Origin: a virus
Length of the DNA: 53,004 nt
IMG/VR virus record: IMGVR_UViG_3300030333_000934
Span: 1 to 53,004 of that record
Direction: 5' to 3' (one strand)
The notes under the pieces are model-generated. The model did no database searches, was not told the DNA's origin, and worked only from the letters and a program-made list of their open reading frames with translations. Positions within the stretch are counted from its first letter, which is position 1. Each line of letters starts with the position of its first letter. Position numbers and translations under genes: made by a program. Positions 15,993-23,309 of the stretch are shown in pieces.

Positions 15993-16167
15993 TTAATCTC
16001 CTTTCAATACAACTAGGTATTCCATTCGGATATTTAATAGCTGTTACAAAATTATTACGATCCTCATAGTCAGTAATCATTTCAAGACAAGTTCTTATAT
16101 CGTGATCTTGCCTAAAACCATATTTAAGCATGAGTTCTGTTATTACTAAGTTAGTTGATCTAGACAT
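15979..16167 (-). CDS. Hypothetical protein, 62 aa
   Basis: The start at 16167 (MSRSTNLVITE) is preferred over an earlier in-frame ATG because GGGGG lies four bases upstream. Unrecognised; helical N-terminus, then DYEDRNNFVTAIKYPNG. It overlaps the DUF2958 gene by eight bases. Confidence 0.5.
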   Translation of the reverse strand: MSRSTNLVITELMLKYGFRQDHDIRTCLEMITDYEDRNNFVTAIKYPNGIPSCIERRLNDEN

Positions 16168-16492
16168 ATATCCCCCTAGCACTTTGTGCTGATTTTGTGT
16201 AAATTTCTAGAGATCCCTTTGGATCCCAGTATTTATCTCTCTCTATTCTAGGAACATTACCAGAGTTCATTTCCTCTATTTCAGCTAGAGATACATAACC
16301 GAGTTCTGGAAAGCCTAAGCCTAAGTCGCAAAGGCCAAAGAGAAGTTTCTCTCCCCCTCTGTAATGTATCTCGCTTATAAGCCAAGTAGCATTACCGAAG
16401 GGTGTAAATAGTTTTAGATAAGGTTTATCTACACTAGGATCGCCTGTATTGCGATTAAGTTTATCTTCTATTTCTTTAGTTATAAGTTTCAT
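16160..16492 (-). CDS. DUF2958 family protein
   Basis: This 110-aa protein matches the DUF2958 pattern: VDKPYLKLFTPFGNATWLISE, LLFGLCDLGLGFPELGYVSL and a terminal RIERDKYWDP. DUF2958 is a family of unknown function found on plasmids, integrative elements and phages. The start at 16492 fits a GGGGG motif seven bases upstream and lies just after the previous gene's stop. Confidence 0.85.
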   Translation of the reverse strand: MKLITKEIEDKLNRNTGDPSVDKPYLKLFTPFGNATWLISEIHYRGGEKLLFGLCDLGLGFPELGYVSLAEIEEMNSGNVPRIERDKYWDPKGSLEIYTKSAQSARGIYV

Positions 16493-16494
16493 AG

Positions 16495-16665
16495 TTACCC
16501 CCATTTATCGTATGTCTTTTCTACTTGTAAAGGATCATACTTATTAATTTCATTAGTTTCTTCATCTAAGAAAACAACTAAACCTTCTTTAGTAAATCCA
16601 AGACAAGATCCGAAGATCGTTGTCCCTTTTACTCTTACTCTATCGCTAATTCTATAATCAATCAT
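16495..16665 (-). CDS. Small hypothetical protein, 56 aa
   Basis: It starts MIDYRISDRVRVKGTTI and reads as a small SH3/KOW-like beta barrel (SDRVRVKGTTIFGSCLGF, then GLVVFLDEE). GAGGGGG lies upstream, and the ATG overlaps the stop region of the preceding gene. It fills what would otherwise be a gap in the operon. Confidence 0.6.
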   Translation of the reverse strand: MIDYRISDRVRVKGTTIFGSCLGFTKEGLVVFLDEETNEINKYDPLQVEKTYDKWG

Positions 16666-17330
16666 TTTACCCCCTCTATATAATTAGTTTCTTCATGTTC
16701 AGCAGTAAGTTTTTCTTCACTATATTTTTTTTGATAACTTTTAATACTGCTACTAACCTTTTTTAAAGAATTTTCAACTCGTTTCAAATTAGAACAAAGT
16801 TGTTTTTGTCTTTTCAAAAGATTTTCTTCTCTTTTAAGCAGTTTAGTATAGTTAGTATGAACACGATTTTTTCTCAACTTAGATTTAGCATTTGCTTCCT
16901 CAATGGCTTTTCTTGATTTATCAATATAGCCATTTTCAAATACCATCTTCGTGATTCGCCATTCAATAGTCGCATGATTAGCATTGTGAGGTTTCTCTCT
17001 AGTGAAACATCTACATTTATAATAATGAATACAATGACCTAAATCGTGGACTAAATCAGACCAACCCTTTGAAGTATTAATCCAAACTTTAATATCTCCA
17101 TATCTTTCGTATGTTGTATATCTATTGCCAGTAAGTTCTTTTTCAAAAACTAACTTGCCTTTGAATTTAGGAAACTCTTGCCTAAATGCTTTTCGCCAGA
17201 CTTGTTTAGCAATGTTGTAATCTACCTTTTCTGCTATCTCGCTACGACTTGCAAATCTGATAGGAAAACCATGTAACTGCCAAAGGTCATTAATCTTGTT
17301 ATACCAAGAAAGTGATTCAGCACTATTCAT
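16662..17330 (-). CDS. Protein with HxxxH motif and long coiled coil
   Basis: This 222-aa protein of unrecognised family has an N-terminal domain (about residues 1-135) containing WSDLVHDLGHCIHYYKC. Its HDLGH-x-x-H cluster and nearby Cys pair could bind zinc and looks like a minimal metallopeptidase helix, but the catalytic Glu of HExxH is absent. Residues about 140-215 are a Lys/Glu-rich coiled coil. GGGGGGTG precedes the ATG. Confidence 0.6.
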   Translation of the reverse strand: MNSAESLSWYNKINDLWQLHGFPIRFASRSEIAEKVDYNIAKQVWRKAFRQEFPKFKGKLVFEKELTGNRYTTYERYGDIKVWINTSKGWSDLVHDLGHCIHYYKCRCFTREKPHNANHATIEWRITKMVFENGYIDKSRKAIEEANAKSKLRKNRVHTNYTKLLKREENLLKRQKQLCSNLKRVENSLKKVSSSIKSYQKKYSEEKLTAEHEETNYIEGVK

Positions 17331-17545
17331 TATTCACCCCCCTTTTTATTGGTCCAAATTAAAGTTGTTTTTTCTTCGCCATTTTCTAAGATCTCAACTC
17401 TTTCTAATTTAGAAGAAACTTTCGGGTGCATACTTGCAATAACTTTTTCCTCATCATCTAAAGTCCACAAATCTATCCAACTATTTTGTATCAAACAGAA
17501 TTGTCTATAAGATATTGTAGGTTTATATATTCTTATTGTTTTCAT
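17330..17545 (-). CDS. Hypothetical protein, 71 aa
   Basis: Unrecognised small protein (MKTIRIYKPTISYRQFCLIQ). GGGGGT lies nine bases upstream of the ATG. It overlaps the next gene by one base and the previous by four. Confidence 0.5.
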   Translation of the reverse strand: MKTIRIYKPTISYRQFCLIQNSWIDLWTLDDEEKVIASMHPKVSSKLERVEILENGEEKTTLIWTNKKGGE

Positions 17546-18546
17546 GAGTAAACCCCCTGTAATTTGACCTGTGTCGGTCTTTTGTAAAATCCGAACTTCT
17601 TATCCTTATCAGATCTTTCTATCTTCGCCATGAAGCTGATATGAGATCCTACGAGGTCTTTTCCTTCATCTCCTAAGTAGAATTTAGGGAATTGAAATGT
17701 TGAATCATCGGCATCTATTAAAAGTCTTTCTACAGATCTAGGTAATGTTCCCCACAGTAGATAACCATCTTTAGATTTAATAATCATTTTTAAAGAACTA
17801 CCGAATTCGTGATCGTGCCACTTAACTGATTTAATAGTTCCTTCTACTTCAACCCTATCTTTACAAATAGGAACAGGTTTAGCTTCATCTCTTTCTTTTC
17901 TCCATGTCTGAAACTGTTCTAAAAGCTGTGGATATTTTTCGTAATATCTATCAAAAATCTGATCTACAGTTTCTAATTGTTTCTCAGTTAAGATACTTTC
18001 ATTTTTAGCTTCTATTACATACTTGCCGAAAACCTTGTGTAAGATGTCTCTAGCTAGATAAAGATTAGCTGAATTAATCCTAGCGATAATATTATCTATA
18101 TTAGATTCATCTTCTCGCATGACATTTCTTTTACGAACATCGTACTCTGGAAGATCCTTACCACTCCTTAACCAAATATCGTGGTATTTATCAAGGGCAT
18201 TATTAAGTGCTTCAATATATTTAACGCACTCGTTATAAAACTCCTCGTAATGAGGTTTCTCAAATTTAAGATCCTCTATCCAAGCAAGAGTTTCCTGTCG
18301 CTTACCAGTAGAAGCTGTATTGTAATCAGCTAATTCAGTAGCAGGATTTATAGCTAGAGATTCGGAAGGGTCATTAATTTTGATATAGTTTTCGGCTTTT
18401 TGAACAGATTGTAGATAATCTTTGCCGAGATTTTTTATATGAACAAATCTATTTCCATAATAAGGATCAGATCTGTCTATCCAATAAAGGGCATATAATT
18501 TATTTACACCCTTTACAATATAATTTTTTTCATTTGTATTATTCAT
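17542..18546 (-). CDS. Hypothetical protein, possible OB-fold C-terminus, 334 aa
   Basis: The start at 18546 (MNNTNEKNY) is chosen because AGGAGT lies six bases upstream; an in-frame ATG 45 bases earlier has no such site. The N-terminal two thirds are helical. The C-terminal third (RVEVEGTIKSVKWHDHEF, then YLLWGTLPRS and GSHISFMAKIER) reads like an OB-fold found in phage proteins of the replication/recombination region. Its position two genes from an HNH protein and near the annealing protein fits DNA metabolism, but no function is assigned. Confidence 0.6.
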   Translation of the reverse strand: MNNTNEKNYIVKGVNKLYALYWIDRSDPYYGNRFVHIKNLGKDYLQSVQKAENYIKINDPSESLAINPATELADYNTASTGKRQETLAWIEDLKFEKPHYEEFYNECVKYIEALNNALDKYHDIWLRSGKDLPEYDVRKRNVMREDESNIDNIIARINSANLYLARDILHKVFGKYVIEAKNESILTEKQLETVDQIFDRYYEKYPQLLEQFQTWRKERDEAKPVPICKDRVEVEGTIKSVKWHDHEFGSSLKMIIKSKDGYLLWGTLPRSVERLLIDADDSTFQFPKFYLGDEGKDLVGSHISFMAKIERSDKDKKFGFYKRPTQVKLQGVYS

Positions 18547-18646
18547 TTTTACTCCTATCAAATGCACACTTTTTTGTGTGTGTGTCCACATTTTAAGCTA
18601 AAACGATTAATAATGTCTAGTCCAATAAGGAATAATGCTAGGGATC

Positions 18647-19033
18647 TTAAAATGGTAAATCATCATCATTTTCAGAAATTTCTGTAGATCTACACCACAA
18701 TTCTTTAGCATACTTCTGTCCGAAGTCAGTTTTTAGGCCATAATGTGCGAAAAACGCAGGCTCAGAGCCAAACTTAGTATGTAGTTGTGTATGATGAAAC
18801 ATACAAAGGGGTATTACTTGATCATCTCCACTTTTTAACGACATTCCTCGCTTACCATCGCTTGGCTTTAGTAAATGATGTGCTTGTATTACTTTATCGT
18901 GAGTATAAAACCCTGCCTTACAGATAGAGCAAGGCAAGGATTTTACATATTTTAGATGATCTATATTTTCTATTCGGCGATTAAAAGGGTGCTCTGCTAC
19001 CCTCATCGTCTTGTTTAGTTTCGCCTTCTTCAT
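18647..19033 (-). CDS. HNH-type / Ref-like nuclease domain protein
   Basis: This 128-aa protein has a zinc-finger nuclease pattern: LPCSICKAG (about residues 34-42), QAHHLLKPSDGKRG (about 50-63), and VIPLCMFHHTQLHTKFG (about 72-88). The paired Cys and HH/HxxxH spacing is that of HNH-type nucleases, including the Ref/DUF968-like group linked to recombination. It overlaps the upstream gene by 53 bases in another frame. Probably a DNA nuclease acting with the recombination genes upstream. Confidence 0.75.
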   Translation of the reverse strand: MKKAKLNKTMRVAEHPFNRRIENIDHLKYVKSLPCSICKAGFYTHDKVIQAHHLLKPSDGKRGMSLKSGDDQVIPLCMFHHTQLHTKFGSEPAFFAHYGLKTDFGQKYAKELWCRSTEISENDDDLPF

Positions 19034-19367
19034 CTTCTCTTACCTGTAATTGAACACCAGTCCACTCTTGACCAGTATCTCTTACATTTCGCCAAAATGC
19101 AGCTTTATAAGTCGTATTGTTAAATGTAATGTTACCATACATATCTGGCGACTTATCGTTTTGCTTATCTTCTTGTGCTACAAGATGAAGTAGTCCACCT
19201 GAGATAGATAGTTCATACTTCTTTTCATTAGTATTTGGATTGGTATATTCAAGAATAGAAGCATATCTATCTGTTCCTTCTATTTTAATCTTGCCCTTCC
19301 TTACTACTTTTACATCTTTCTCATGCCAAAGACTTCCTTGACCTTCATTCAATTCAAATTTCTCCAT
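18981..19367 (-). CDS. Hypothetical protein, single domain, 128 aa
   Basis: Good AAGGAG site upstream. A mostly beta protein (SILEYTNPNTNEKKYEL, ITFNNTTYKAAFWRN, WTGVQLQV) ends in an acidic tail. The acidic tail and position between recombination genes are reminiscent of single-strand-binding or DUF736-like proteins, but I do not recognise the family. Confidence 0.55.
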   Translation of the reverse strand: MEKFELNEGQGSLWHEKDVKVVRKGKIKIEGTDRYASILEYTNPNTNEKKYELSISGGLLHLVAQEDKQNDKSPDMYGNITFNNTTYKAAFWRNVRDTGQEWTGVQLQVREDEEGETKQDDEGSRAPF

Positions 19368-19647
19368 TTATATTCTCCTTATTTTTTAATAAACGAAATT
19401 CATATCCTTTGCCACCCACAATTCTTCGTTTAGGACAGGGATCAAAATTGAGATCTCTATCAATTCCAAACTTTTCTCTGCGGTCAGCTTTCCTAAGATT
19501 TCTTATGGAAGCCGATATACTTGGCTCGCCATAAAAAACCCCAGTCTTTTCCTTGATAAGTTGTTGTAGATCCCAGTAAGTCCACCAACGATCTCCTTTA
19601 TGCATACAAATATATACACACTCATCAAGAGTAAATTTTTTAGGCAT
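19354..19647 (-). CDS. Small winged-helix-like protein, 97 aa
   Basis: The layout resembles a winged helix: WWTYWDLQQLIKEKTG, GEPSISASIRNLRKADR, then a basic wing ending KGYEFRLLK. This suggests a DNA-binding regulator or replication accessory. Overlaps with both neighbours indicate coupled translation. Confidence 0.5.
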   Translation of the reverse strand: MPKKFTLDECVYICMHKGDRWWTYWDLQQLIKEKTGVFYGEPSISASIRNLRKADRREKFGIDRDLNFDPCPKRRIVGGKGYEFRLLKNKENINGEI

Positions 19648-20284
19648 TATAGATCCCTAAAAGTTTTGATAATGCAGTCTTACTTGACCCATTAGCGATT
19701 TCACTAGCCTTTAAGATCACTTCTTTATTAGCTTTAAAGAAATCTTTATGCTCATCTTGTGGATCTTCAACCCCTAGTTTTTCTCTAAGTTTTTTCACTA
19801 GTGGATCTTCTCCTACAAAGATACCCATTTCTTCGCCCTCAGCAGAAACTAAAGTGTATTTAGTCGGCTCTGGGGCAGGTGCTTTATTATTAATAGCATT
19901 ATCAACTTCAAAGGCACTAGCATATTCTCCACCATGAATACCAAGATTTGCTAAGGCTCTGCCGATAGCAGATGTTTCGCAGTTTTCTAGAGCAGATGTT
20001 TTATTAACCATTCCAACTCCTCTAAATTCTTCTGCAAATCCTGTAGCAATTTGTTCCCAGTTACCATTCTGATATATAAAAATAGTAGCCTTCATACATA
20101 CTCTATCTAGATCAGCATTAAGGATTTCTGTAACGATATTTACATCACTCCCAAACACTTCTCTAAAAATAGACACACGAGTAGCAACAGTTGTGTACCA
20201 TTTACCACTTACATTAACCTTAAAAGGTTTCTTATCTTCAAGATCTGAGATCTTTTGGATAGCTTCATTCAATAAATTTTTCAT
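19640..20284 (-). CDS. Single-strand annealing recombinase (Erf/Rad52-like)
   Basis: This 214-aa protein carries the typical annealing-protein stretch TSALENCETSAIGRALANLG followed by IHGGEYASAFEV (about residues 95-125), seen in Erf/Rad52-superfamily phage recombinases. The C-terminus is a short helical domain. It lies directly downstream of a PD-(D/E)XK exonuclease, the standard exonuclease-annealing pair of phage homologous recombination. A GGAGAA site lies upstream. Confidence 0.75.
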   Translation of the reverse strand: MKNLLNEAIQKISDLEDKKPFKVNVSGKWYTTVATRVSIFREVFGSDVNIVTEILNADLDRVCMKATIFIYQNGNWEQIATGFAEEFRGVGMVNKTSALENCETSAIGRALANLGIHGGEYASAFEVDNAINNKAPAPEPTKYTLVSAEGEEMGIFVGEDPLVKKLREKLGVEDPQDEHKDFFKANKEVILKASEIANGSSKTALSKLLGIYNA

Positions 20285-21079
20285 TTATATTCTCCATATT
20301 TTTTTAGCTTCCGATTTTAATTCCCCACTCCATATCCAATTATCAAAGTCTGGCATTATTATCTTAGCTAATTCATTTTTATCGTCAGATATAGATAAGA
20401 ACTTTTGAATTGCTTCTCCACCTCTAATCAATATCTCAACATTTTTTTCAATATTATCAATCGTAAAACTATGCACTTCGCTTTTATACTTAGTACAGTA
20501 GATATAATCAATAACAGCTTCTTTACAACCAGTTACATAGGCATACATAGACACCTGTAGATTATGGTTGATTTTTGCACTAGAGGTTAAACGAGCAGTC
20601 GTTTTAATATCTCTAACACAGTCTTTATATTTCAGATCCAAAAACCCCTTGATTGGAATAGGCAATCTTGGATCTTCCAAATAAACTTCTTCTTGATAAG
20701 TTTCTATTGGCTTATCAATTCCTTTGTAATGTTCCACAGCAGTTGCAATATATTGTGGGACTAAGGCAATCTCTTTATTAAATTTAACATCATCTACTTC
20801 AAACCCCTTCTCTCTAGCAAGTCTTGCCATTTCATTCATACCCTCTATGGCTTCTTCTTGTACAGTAGTAAGACTTTTTCTACTGGGTTGATTAGGTAAC
20901 ATACCGAAATATTTACCTACTCCATTATCAGTTTGTGTTCCTCTCCAAGCTGCAGGACTAGCCATATCTCTATATTTGTATAGATATGTAAGGATCCATT
21001 TAGAAGGGTTACTAAACCAAGTGTTGATAGATGAAGCAGATAGATGCTGAATGTCAAAGTTTTCAAATACTTCTTTCAT
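20285..21079 (-). CDS. PD-(D/E)XK family exonuclease
   Basis: This 264-aa protein begins with LSASSINTWFSNPSKWILTYLYKYR, the usual N-terminal motif of RecB/Cas4-like nucleases. The active-site segment is PIKGFLDLKYKDCVRDIKTTAR (about residues 153-175), where Asp and D-x-K appear. It is followed by NHNLQVSMYAYVTG with the conserved Gln of motif III. It would resect double-strand ends for the annealing protein. It is the first gene of the leftward operon, with AAGGAG upstream. Confidence 0.85.
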   Translation of the reverse strand: MKEVFENFDIQHLSASSINTWFSNPSKWILTYLYKYRDMASPAAWRGTQTDNGVGKYFGMLPNQPSRKSLTTVQEEAIEGMNEMARLAREKGFEVDDVKFNKEIALVPQYIATAVEHYKGIDKPIETYQEEVYLEDPRLPIPIKGFLDLKYKDCVRDIKTTARLTSSAKINHNLQVSMYAYVTGCKEAVIDYIYCTKYKSEVHSFTIDNIEKNVEILIRGGEAIQKFLSISDDKNELAKIIMPDFDNWIWSGELKSEAKKIWRI

Positions 21080-21090
21080 ATTATTCTCCT

Positions 21091-21120
21091 TGCATTAGAT
21101 CTTGTAATTAAACTAATGCA
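21091..21120. promoter_or_regulatory. Inverted-repeat operator candidate between divergent operons
   Basis: An 8-base perfect inverted repeat, TGCATTAG at 21091-21098 and CTAATGCA at 21113-21120, has centres about 22 bases apart (two helical turns). That fits a dimeric HTH repressor. It lies 12-42 bases upstream of the exonuclease start and abuts the -35 box of the rightward promoter, so a bound repressor could control both directions. The small HTH gene at 21207 is the obvious candidate regulator. Confidence 0.55.
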
Positions 21121-21149
21121 TTGTTTTTCAATTAAAAGCTAATTATAAT
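21121..21149 (+). promoter_or_regulatory. Sigma70-type promoter for the rightward operon
   Basis: TTGTTT (21121-21126), a 17-base spacer and a perfect TATAAT (21144-21149) lie 58 bases upstream of the HTH regulator gene. It is one of the best promoter matches in the window. Leftward, TTGAAA on the opposite strand with weaker -10 sequences suggests an overlapping divergent promoter. Confidence 0.65.
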
Positions 21150-21206
21150 CCCTTTATGGAATAAAAACAGGAGTAGTATCTCTAAGGACCATAGGGCAGA
21201 AATCTA

Positions 21207-21434
21207 ATGAAACTAAGACAATATTTAACAGACAAAGAACACACGCAACAGTCATTCATTGACGAAGTAGAAATGGCTACAGGCCAAAAGATCCCACAAG
21301 GAACATTAGCTAAGTGGATATTAGGTGTACGAATACCACGAAAAGATGAAATGCACTTAATATTTAATATTACAGAGGGGCAAGTCCAACCAAACGACTT
21401 TTATGGAATAGATCCCAAGAATACAGGATCATAA
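21207..21434 (+). CDS. Small Cro/CI-like HTH regulator, 75 aa
   Basis: This 75-aa protein reads as a single helix-turn-helix: QSFIDEVEMATGQKIPQGTLAKWILGVRIPRKDEMHLI. It has the form of a Cro/XRE domain where the turn precedes a Thr-Leu-Ala-Lys-Trp recognition helix. Its location beside an inverted repeat between divergent operons fits an early/late or autoregulatory switch. No integrase or CI-length repressor is seen, so lysogeny is not implied. Confidence 0.7.
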   Translation: MKLRQYLTDKEHTQQSFIDEVEMATGQKIPQGTLAKWILGVRIPRKDEMHLIFNITEGQVQPNDFYGIDPKNTGS

Positions 21435-21839
21435 ATGAAGATTGGGTTTACCTGTGGGGCATTTGATCTTTTACACGCAGGTCATGTTGTTATGTTAAAA
21501 GAAGCAAAACAGAACTGTGATTATTTAATAGTCGGATTACAGACAGATCCTACATTAGATAGGCAAGAAAAAAATAAACCTATTCAGTCTATGTATGAAA
21601 GATACATACAGCTACAGGCCATAAAATATATAGATGAAATAATCCCTTATGATACTGAAAAAAGTTTATTAGATTTGTTAGAAAGTACACCGATCAATAT
21701 TAGATTTGTAGGCGAAGATTATGAAAATAGATCCTTTACTGGCGAAGGTTGGGGAGAAACATATTACACTAGCAGAAAGCACTCTTTTTCTTCTACTGAT
21801 TTAAGAGAAAGAATTAAAAAGGATAAGGCAAGAATATGA
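21435..21839 (+). CDS. Cytidylyltransferase-like nucleotidyltransferase
   Basis: This 134-aa protein has the nucleotidyltransferase motifs GAFDLLHAGHVVML (HxGH, about residues 8-21) and YTSRKHSFSSTDLRERI (the ISSTxLR-type motif, about 112-128). The size is that of glycerol-3-phosphate cytidylyltransferase or the second domain of RfaE/HldE. It would activate a sugar or polyol phosphate as a CDP- or ADP-derivative. The following ParB-like and glycosyltransferase genes, with four-base overlap, suggest it supplies a donor for glycosylation. Confidence 0.8.
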   Translation: MKIGFTCGAFDLLHAGHVVMLKEAKQNCDYLIVGLQTDPTLDRQEKNKPIQSMYERYIQLQAIKYIDEIIPYDTEKSLLDLLESTPINIRFVGEDYENRSFTGEGWGETYYTSRKHSFSSTDLRERIKKDKARI

Positions 21840-22447
21840 AAATAAAACAAACTAAATTAAAAGATCTCAAACCATACGAAAAAAACCCTAGATTACATTC
21901 AGAATTACAGATAACACAAATCGCTACATCTATAAGTGAGTTTGGGTTTATTAATCCAATACTAGCAGATGAAAATAATATGATCCTCGCAGGACATGGA
22001 CGATATTTAGCATCGGAAAAATTAGATCTAGATAAAGTTCCAGTAGTTGTAGTAGAGGGTTTAAGTGAAGCACAAAAGAAAGCATTAGTTATAGCAGATA
22101 ATAAGATTGCTTCAAACTCTGAATGGGACGAAGATCTACTGTGGGAAGAAATAAGAAAACTAAACGAACTAGGATTTGATATTAATAAACTTGCATTTGA
22201 AGAAATGGAGGTGCTTCCTATGATAGATCCTAATGTTGTAAACGACCTTACTGGCGAATGGGAAGATATGCCAGAATTTACAGAAGATGATAAGACAGCT
22301 TTTCGCACAATTCTCGTTCACTTTACCTGTGAAGAAGATGTGGACAAGTTTAGCAAATTAGTAAAACAATCTTTTACTGATAAAACTAAATTTATGTGGT
22401 ATCCAGAGCAAGAAAATATGGACACCGAAGCCAAGAGATATGACTAA
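21836..22447 (+). CDS. ParB-like nuclease-fold protein
   Basis: This 203-aa protein has an N-terminal ParB/Srx-type domain (about residues 1-95): LKPYEKNPRLH, ISEFGFINPILADENNMILAGHGRYLAS, and QKKALVIADNKIASNSEWDE. The C-terminal part (RTILVHFTCEEDVDKFSKLV, MWYPEQEN) is a small extra domain. Such ParB domains occur in phages next to DNA methylases or DNA-modifying enzymes. Here no methylase is present but a TAGT-type glycosyltransferase overlaps it by eight bases. Confidence 0.8.
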   Translation: MKIKQTKLKDLKPYEKNPRLHSELQITQIATSISEFGFINPILADENNMILAGHGRYLASEKLDLDKVPVVVVEGLSEAQKKALVIADNKIASNSEWDEDLLWEEIRKLNELGFDINKLAFEEMEVLPMIDPNVVNDLTGEWEDMPEFTEDDKTAFRTILVHFTCEEDVDKFSKLVKQSFTDKTKFMWYPEQENMDTEAKRYD

Positions 22448-23309
22448 CTCTCCACAATTCCCTTTATATATCCCAAGCAAAACAAGATACGATTCTAATT
22501 TTACAGCTAAGTATTTAGATTATATGGGAGTGCCTTACAGATTAGTGGTAGAAGAACAGGAATATTATTTATATTTAAGTGCTATAGGAGATCGTAAAAA
22601 ACTACTGGTATTAGATAACTCATACAAAGACAAATACGACTACTGCGACGATTATGGGACTGATAAACCTACTGGATCTGGTCCTGCAAGAAACTTTATT
22701 TGGGAACACTCTATAAGTGAAGGGCATAAATATCATTGGATCATGGACGATAATATTAGATCTTTTAGAAGGTTAAATAAAAATGAAAAAGTAAAAACAA
22801 GTAATGGTGGGATCTTTAAAGCTATGGAGGATTTCACTTTACGATATAAAAATGTAGCTATGTCTGGCCCTAATTATTATATGTTTGCACCTGCTAGGCA
22901 AAAAGCTAAACCATTTCAAGTAAATACTAGGATCTATAGTTGTAATTTTATTAGAAATGATTTGCCTTTTAGGTGGAGGGGTAGATATAACGAAGATACA
23001 ATTTTATCTTTAGATCTACTAAAAAAAGGATATTGCACAATTCTCTTTAATGCTTTCTTACAAGAAAAAATAGTAACGCAAACAGTAAAAGGTGGTAACG
23101 AAGAATTATATGCACAAGGAACATTAGATAAATCACGAATGCTTGTAGCAGAACACCCAGATGTATCACGACTTACATGGAAATTTGGCAGACACCACCA
23201 CCATGTAGATTATTCAAAATTCATAAAAAACAACAAGCTAGTTCGTAAAAATGATAAAGTCAGTAGGGGAACAAATGACTATGGTATGCAACTAAAAAGA
23301 CAGGTATGA
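22440..23309 (+). CDS. TAGT-like (TET-associated) GT-A glycosyltransferase
   Basis: This 289-aa protein has LYIPSKTRYDSNFTAKYL at the start, GPARNFIWEHSISEGHKYHW followed by IMDDN (residues 101-105, DxD-like metal site), and RGRYNEDTILSLDLL (about 190). This pattern is that of the TAGT family described computationally in phages as partners of TET/JBP oxygenases for glycosylating hydroxylated DNA bases. No TET-like enzyme or hydroxymethyl-pyrimidine synthase is visible here, so the acceptor is open: a modified base, or the fibre. It is coupled to ParB-like and epimerase genes. Confidence 0.7.
   Translation: MTNSPQFPLYIPSKTRYDSNFTAKYLDYMGVPYRLVVEEQEYYLYLSAIGDRKKLLVLDNSYKDKYDYCDDYGTDKPTGSGPARNFIWEHSISEGHKYHWIMDDNIRSFRRLNKNEKVKTSNGGIFKAMEDFTLRYKNVAMSGPNYYMFAPARQKAKPFQVNTRIYSCNFIRNDLPFRWRGRYNEDTILSLDLLKKGYCTILFNAFLQEKIVTQTVKGGNEELYAQGTLDKSRMLVAEHPDVSRLTWKFGRHHHHVDYSKFIKNNKLVRKNDKVSRGTNDYGMQLKRQV

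Noticed and set aside
20193-20408. Plus-strand frame inside the annealing/exonuclease genes
   Set aside because: Antisense shadow of two well supported minus-strand genes.
21207-21434. Evidence for a temperate life cycle from the HTH regulator
   Set aside because: There is no integrase, excisionase or long CI-like repressor, and no attachment site could be recognised, so lysogeny is not supported.
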